DNA of 64,000 nucleotides, taken from positions 38,141 through 102,140 of the forward strand of contig NZ_JAFNAW010000006.1 in the NCBI RefSeq assembly GCF_017356265.1. Direction: 5' to 3'. Below, in pieces: positions 61,879 to 64,000 of this stretch. Both the position numbers and the translations under genes were made by a program. The stretch comes from Paracoccus fontiphilus (GTDB lineage Bacteria > Pseudomonadota > Alphaproteobacteria > Rhodobacterales > Rhodobacteraceae). Position 1 is the first letter of the stretch. The number at the start of each line of letters is the position of its first letter. The notes beneath the pieces are model-generated. The model saw nothing but the letters and a program-made list of their open reading frames with translations, was not told the origin of the DNA and did no database searches.

Positions 61879-62631
61879 TCAGAACGGCGCGGGGTAGCCT
61901 TCGAAGGTGACGTTGTCCGCAACGCGGCGGGCCAGCGCCTCCTCCTCGGGGCTGCGGATGGTCCAGCACAGGATCGGGACCCCCTGGGCCTTCAGCGCGT
62001 CAAGGCGCGGATTGGCCAGGTCGCGCTTGTCATGCGAGACGAAGCACGAACCGGATTCGTTGAAATCGTTGATGCCGGCCAGATGGCTCCGACGGTCCTC
62101 GGGGATGCCGGGCCAGTCGTCCTCGTCATAGCCGCAGGTGGTCAGCCCGACCGGCACATGCGGCGCGATCCGGTGGAAGGCCTGGACCACATGGGGGTTG
62201 AAGGACATGACCGCGACGGGGCCGCCATAGCCCTGCAGCACGTCGGCGACACGCTCGTGCAGGCGGCCGATCCTTGGGCCAAGCCCCATGTCCTGATCCT
62301 TGATCTCGATCAGCAGGGGCACGCGGCCATCGACCAGATCCAGGAACTGCCGCAGGGTCGGAACCGGCTGGTCCGTGCCCAGAAGCCGCAATCCCGACAG
62401 CGCCGATGGATCAAGCGCCGCGACAAGGCCCTCGGCCCCCGTCAGGCGGCGCAGGTCATAGTCGTGAAACACCATGGCCTCGCCACCCTTGGCGGGCTGG
62501 ATGTCCAGCTCGATGGCATAGCCCGCGTCGATGGCGGCCTGCGCGGCGGCAAGGCTGTTTTCGGGAATGCCGGGGCCATGCAGGCCGCGATGCGCGACCG
62601 GCAGGGCCAGGAAGTCCTGCGGCAGGACCAT
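61879..62631 (-). CDS. Glycerophosphodiester phosphodiesterase
   Basis: The product has 250 residues. The GDPD TIM-barrel start is VAHRGLHGPGIPENSLAAAQ, with the metal-binding IELDIQPAKGGEAMVFHDYDLRRLTG and the later LLIEIKDQD. It cleaves glycerophosphodiesters to glycerol 3-phosphate and an alcohol. No signal peptide, so cytoplasmic (UgpQ-like). It overlaps the RidA stop by one base (TGATG), so translation is coupled. Confidence 0.93.
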   Translation of the reverse strand: MVLPQDFLALPVAHRGLHGPGIPENSLAAAQAAIDAGYAIELDIQPAKGGEAMVFHDYDLRRLTGAEGLVAALDPSALSGLRLLGTDQPVPTLRQFLDLVDGRVPLLIEIKDQDMGLGPRIGRLHERVADVLQGYGGPVAVMSFNPHVVQAFHRIAPHVPVGLTTCGYDEDDWPGIPEDRRSHLAGINDFNESGSCFVSHDKRDLANPRLDALKAQGVPILCWTIRSPEEEALARRVADNVTFEGYPAPF

Positions 62632-63086
62632 CAGGCGACCTCGAAGACCGCTTCCACCTCGACCGCGACGCCCAGGGGCAGCGCGGCGGCCGAGACGGCG
62701 GCACGGGCGTGGCGGCCAGCCTCGCCGAAGACCTCGACCATCAGGTCCGAGCAGCCGTTGATGACCTTGGGCTGGTCCGTGAAGTCGGGGGTCGAGTTCA
62801 CGAATCCGGTCAGCTTGACCACGCGCCGCACCCTGCCCAGATCGCCCACGGCGGCCTTGAGTTGCGCGATCAGCGACAGCCCGCAGCGGCGCGCGGCGGC
62901 GGCGCCCTCGTCGACCGACATGCCGTCGCCTAGGCGGCCCTTGATCAGCCCGCTGTCGTCCTGGCTGATCTGGCCCGACACGAAGACCAGGTTTCCGGTC
63001 TGCACGAAGGGCACATAGTTCGCGGCGGGCGCGGGGGCTGCCGGAAGGGTGATGCCCTTTTCGGCCAGGGTGGCTTCGATGCTCAT
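62631..63086 (-). CDS. RidA-family protein (reactive imine deaminase-like)
   Basis: The product has 151 residues. YVPFVQTGNLVFVSGQISQD, VVKLTGFVNSTPDFTDQPKVINGCSDLMVEVFG-type strands and HARAAVSAAALPLGVAVEVEAV fit the YjgF/YER057c/UK114 (RidA) family. The conserved Arg (GRHARAAV) that binds the substrate carboxylate is present. Members hydrolyse toxic enamine/imine intermediates. At 151 residues it belongs to the longer Rid subgroup, so the archetypal RidA activity is not certain. I use the ATG at 63086; another at 63098 adds four residues. Confidence 0.88.
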   Translation of the reverse strand: MSIEATLAEKGITLPAAPAPAANYVPFVQTGNLVFVSGQISQDDSGLIKGRLGDGMSVDEGAAAARRCGLSLIAQLKAAVGDLGRVRRVVKLTGFVNSTPDFTDQPKVINGCSDLMVEVFGEAGRHARAAVSAAALPLGVAVEVEAVFEVA

Positions 63087-63135
63087 GGTGTCCCTCATGG
63101 CTTTGGATTCGCGCGGCACCGTAACAAGGCCCGCG

Positions 63136-64000
63136 TCAGGCGACCAGAGCCTCGGCGCGCTTCAGATCCACGCTGACAAGCTGGCTGACCCCCTGTTCCA
63201 CCATCGTCACCCCGAACAGCCGGTCCATGCGCGACATGGTGACGGCGTGGTGGGTGATGATCAGGAAGCGCGTGTCGGTGCGGCGCGTCATCTCGTCCAG
63301 AAGGTCGCAGAAGCGGCTGACATTGGCGTCGTCCAGGGGCGCGTCCACCTCGTCCAGGACGCAGATCGGGGCGGGGTTGGCCAGGAACACCGCGAAGATC
63401 AGCGCCATGGCGGTCAGCGTCTGCTCGCCCCCCGACAGCAGCGACAGGGTGGACAGCTTCTTGCCGGGCGGCTGGCAGAGGATTTCCAAGCCGGCATCCA
63501 GCGGATCGTCGGATTCCACCAGGACCAGCCGCGCCTCGCCGCCGCCGAACAGCGTGGTGAACAGGGTGGTGAAGTTGGCGTTCACGGCGTCAAAGGCGGC
63601 CAGCAGGCGCTCTCGTCCTTCGCGGTTCAGGCTGGCGATCCCGGCGCGCAGCTTGCGGATGGCCTCCTCCAGGTCGGCCTTTTCGGACGCAAGACGGTCG
63701 CGCTCGGCCTCAAGCTCGCGCTTGTCCTCGTCCGCGCGCAGGTTGACGGCGCCAAGCCCGTCGCGCTGCGTACGCAGCCGGGCGATCCGGTCCTCCAGCG
63801 CGGCGGCGGGCGCGTCGGGCGGCGTCGGCCCAAGCGAGGCCAGCAGCGCCTGCGGCGTCGTCTCGGTTTCCTCGAGGATGCGCATCCGGGCGGCGGCTTC
63901 CCCGTCCCGCGCGGCTTCCGCCCGCGCCTCGCGCATGGCGCGAGCTTCGCGAGCCTCGGATGCGGCGCGCTCGGCCTCGCGCTCGGCACTGGCTGCGGCG
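63136..64000 (-). CDS. smc: Chromosome segregation protein SMC, C-terminal part (5' truncated by window edge)
   Basis: The frame is open from the window end at 64000 to the stop at 63136, so this is the C-terminal ~287 residues. The Ala/Arg/Glu-rich coiled-coil end (to ~residue 100 of the fragment) is followed by the SMC head: [11 protein letters not shown], the ABC signature [21 protein letters not shown], Walker [21 protein letters not shown] and the D-loop/H-switch [13 protein letters not shown] with ScpAB condenses and segregates chromosomes. The ATG at 63936 is internal. Confidence 0.95.
   Translation of the reverse strand, partial: AAASAEREAERAASEAREARAMREARAEAARDGEAAARMRILEETETTPQALLASLGPTPPDAPAAALEDRIARLRTQRDGLGAVNLRADEDKRELEAERDRLASEKADLEEAIRKLRAGIASLNREGRERLLAAFDAVNANFTTLFTTLFGGGEARLVLVESDDPLDAGLEILCQPPGKKLSTLSLLSGGEQTLTAMALIFAVFLANPAPICVLDEVDAPLDDANVSRFCDLLDEMTRRTDTRFLIITHHAVTMSRMDRLFGVTMVEQGVSQLVSVDLKRAEALVA

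Noticed and set aside
1..64000. CRISPR array, rRNA operon, prophage or toxin-antitoxin cluster
   Set aside because: No regularly spaced repeats, rRNA signatures, phage structural genes or paired small toxin-like genes are visible anywhere in the window.

Overview
The window is a GC-rich (roughly 68%) chromosomal segment of an alphaproteobacterium of the Rhodobacterales, most probably Paracoccus or a close relative. The evidence is gene content (tol-pal-cpoB-tilS-ftsH block, split ruv cluster, a one-cysteine IscR, a Rhodobacteraceae-type DUF6280 protein, a DctD without GAFTGA), occasional TTG/GTG starts, and a dispersed G-rich-hairpin plus 'GGGATATTTG' intergenic repeat. The species call is inference. 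Most of the segment is ordinary core genome, densely packed into operons with 1-8 bp overlaps.

Layout. 1-6.7 kb (+): 3' end of tolA, tolB, pal, cpoB, tilS, ftsH, ended by a clear terminator. 6.7-7.9 kb (+): chorismate mutase and folD. 7.9-9.3 kb: two copies of the dispersed repeat and a frameshifted IS630-family transposase. 9.3-16.0 kb (-): ruvC-ruvA-htpX-ruvB and dnaE. 16.1-20.7 kb (+): a complete BMP-type (nucleoside-like) ABC importer. 21-23.1 kb (-): purU and an M20 amidohydrolase. 23.2-29.4 kb: an FAD-oxidoreductase relic and a peptide/nickel-type ABC importer whose fused double ATPase gene is divergent from the binding protein and permeases. 29.5-36.1 kb (+): a UvrD-type helicase, two small membrane proteins, deoC and a two-domain aldehyde dehydrogenase. 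36.1-44.2 kb (-): folE2, metZ, dctB-dctD, purQ, icd. 44.4-45.5 kb (+): a Hint-domain protein. 45.6-49.0 kb: a VIT1/CCC1 pseudogene, an alpha/beta hydrolase, iscR, an outer-membrane barrel, an acyltransferase fragment and tRNA-Met(CAU). 49.2-54.6 kb: gltX, a zincin-like protein, pfkB, DUF6280, efp, a MOSC-like protein and ygfZ. 54.6-64 kb: an MsbA-like exporter, a class V aminotransferase, DUF305, rsmD, an FAD reductase, a peroxiredoxin, a FemAB-like protein, a glycerophosphodiester phosphodiesterase, RidA and the 3' end of smc.

Genes working together: Tol-Pal-CpoB (envelope constriction); RuvABC (Holliday junction processing); the BMP importer beside purU; DeoC making acetaldehyde next to an aldehyde dehydrogenase that could oxidise it; and DctB/DctD as a two-component pair. 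No CRISPR array, prophage, toxin-antitoxin pair or defence island was found. The least expected structure is the eight-copy dispersed repeat, arranged as three core-to-core pairs plus two singles, mostly just behind stop codons. Four decayed loci (IS630, FAD oxidoreductase, VIT1/CCC1, hexapeptide acyltransferase) show ongoing gene loss in an otherwise compact region.
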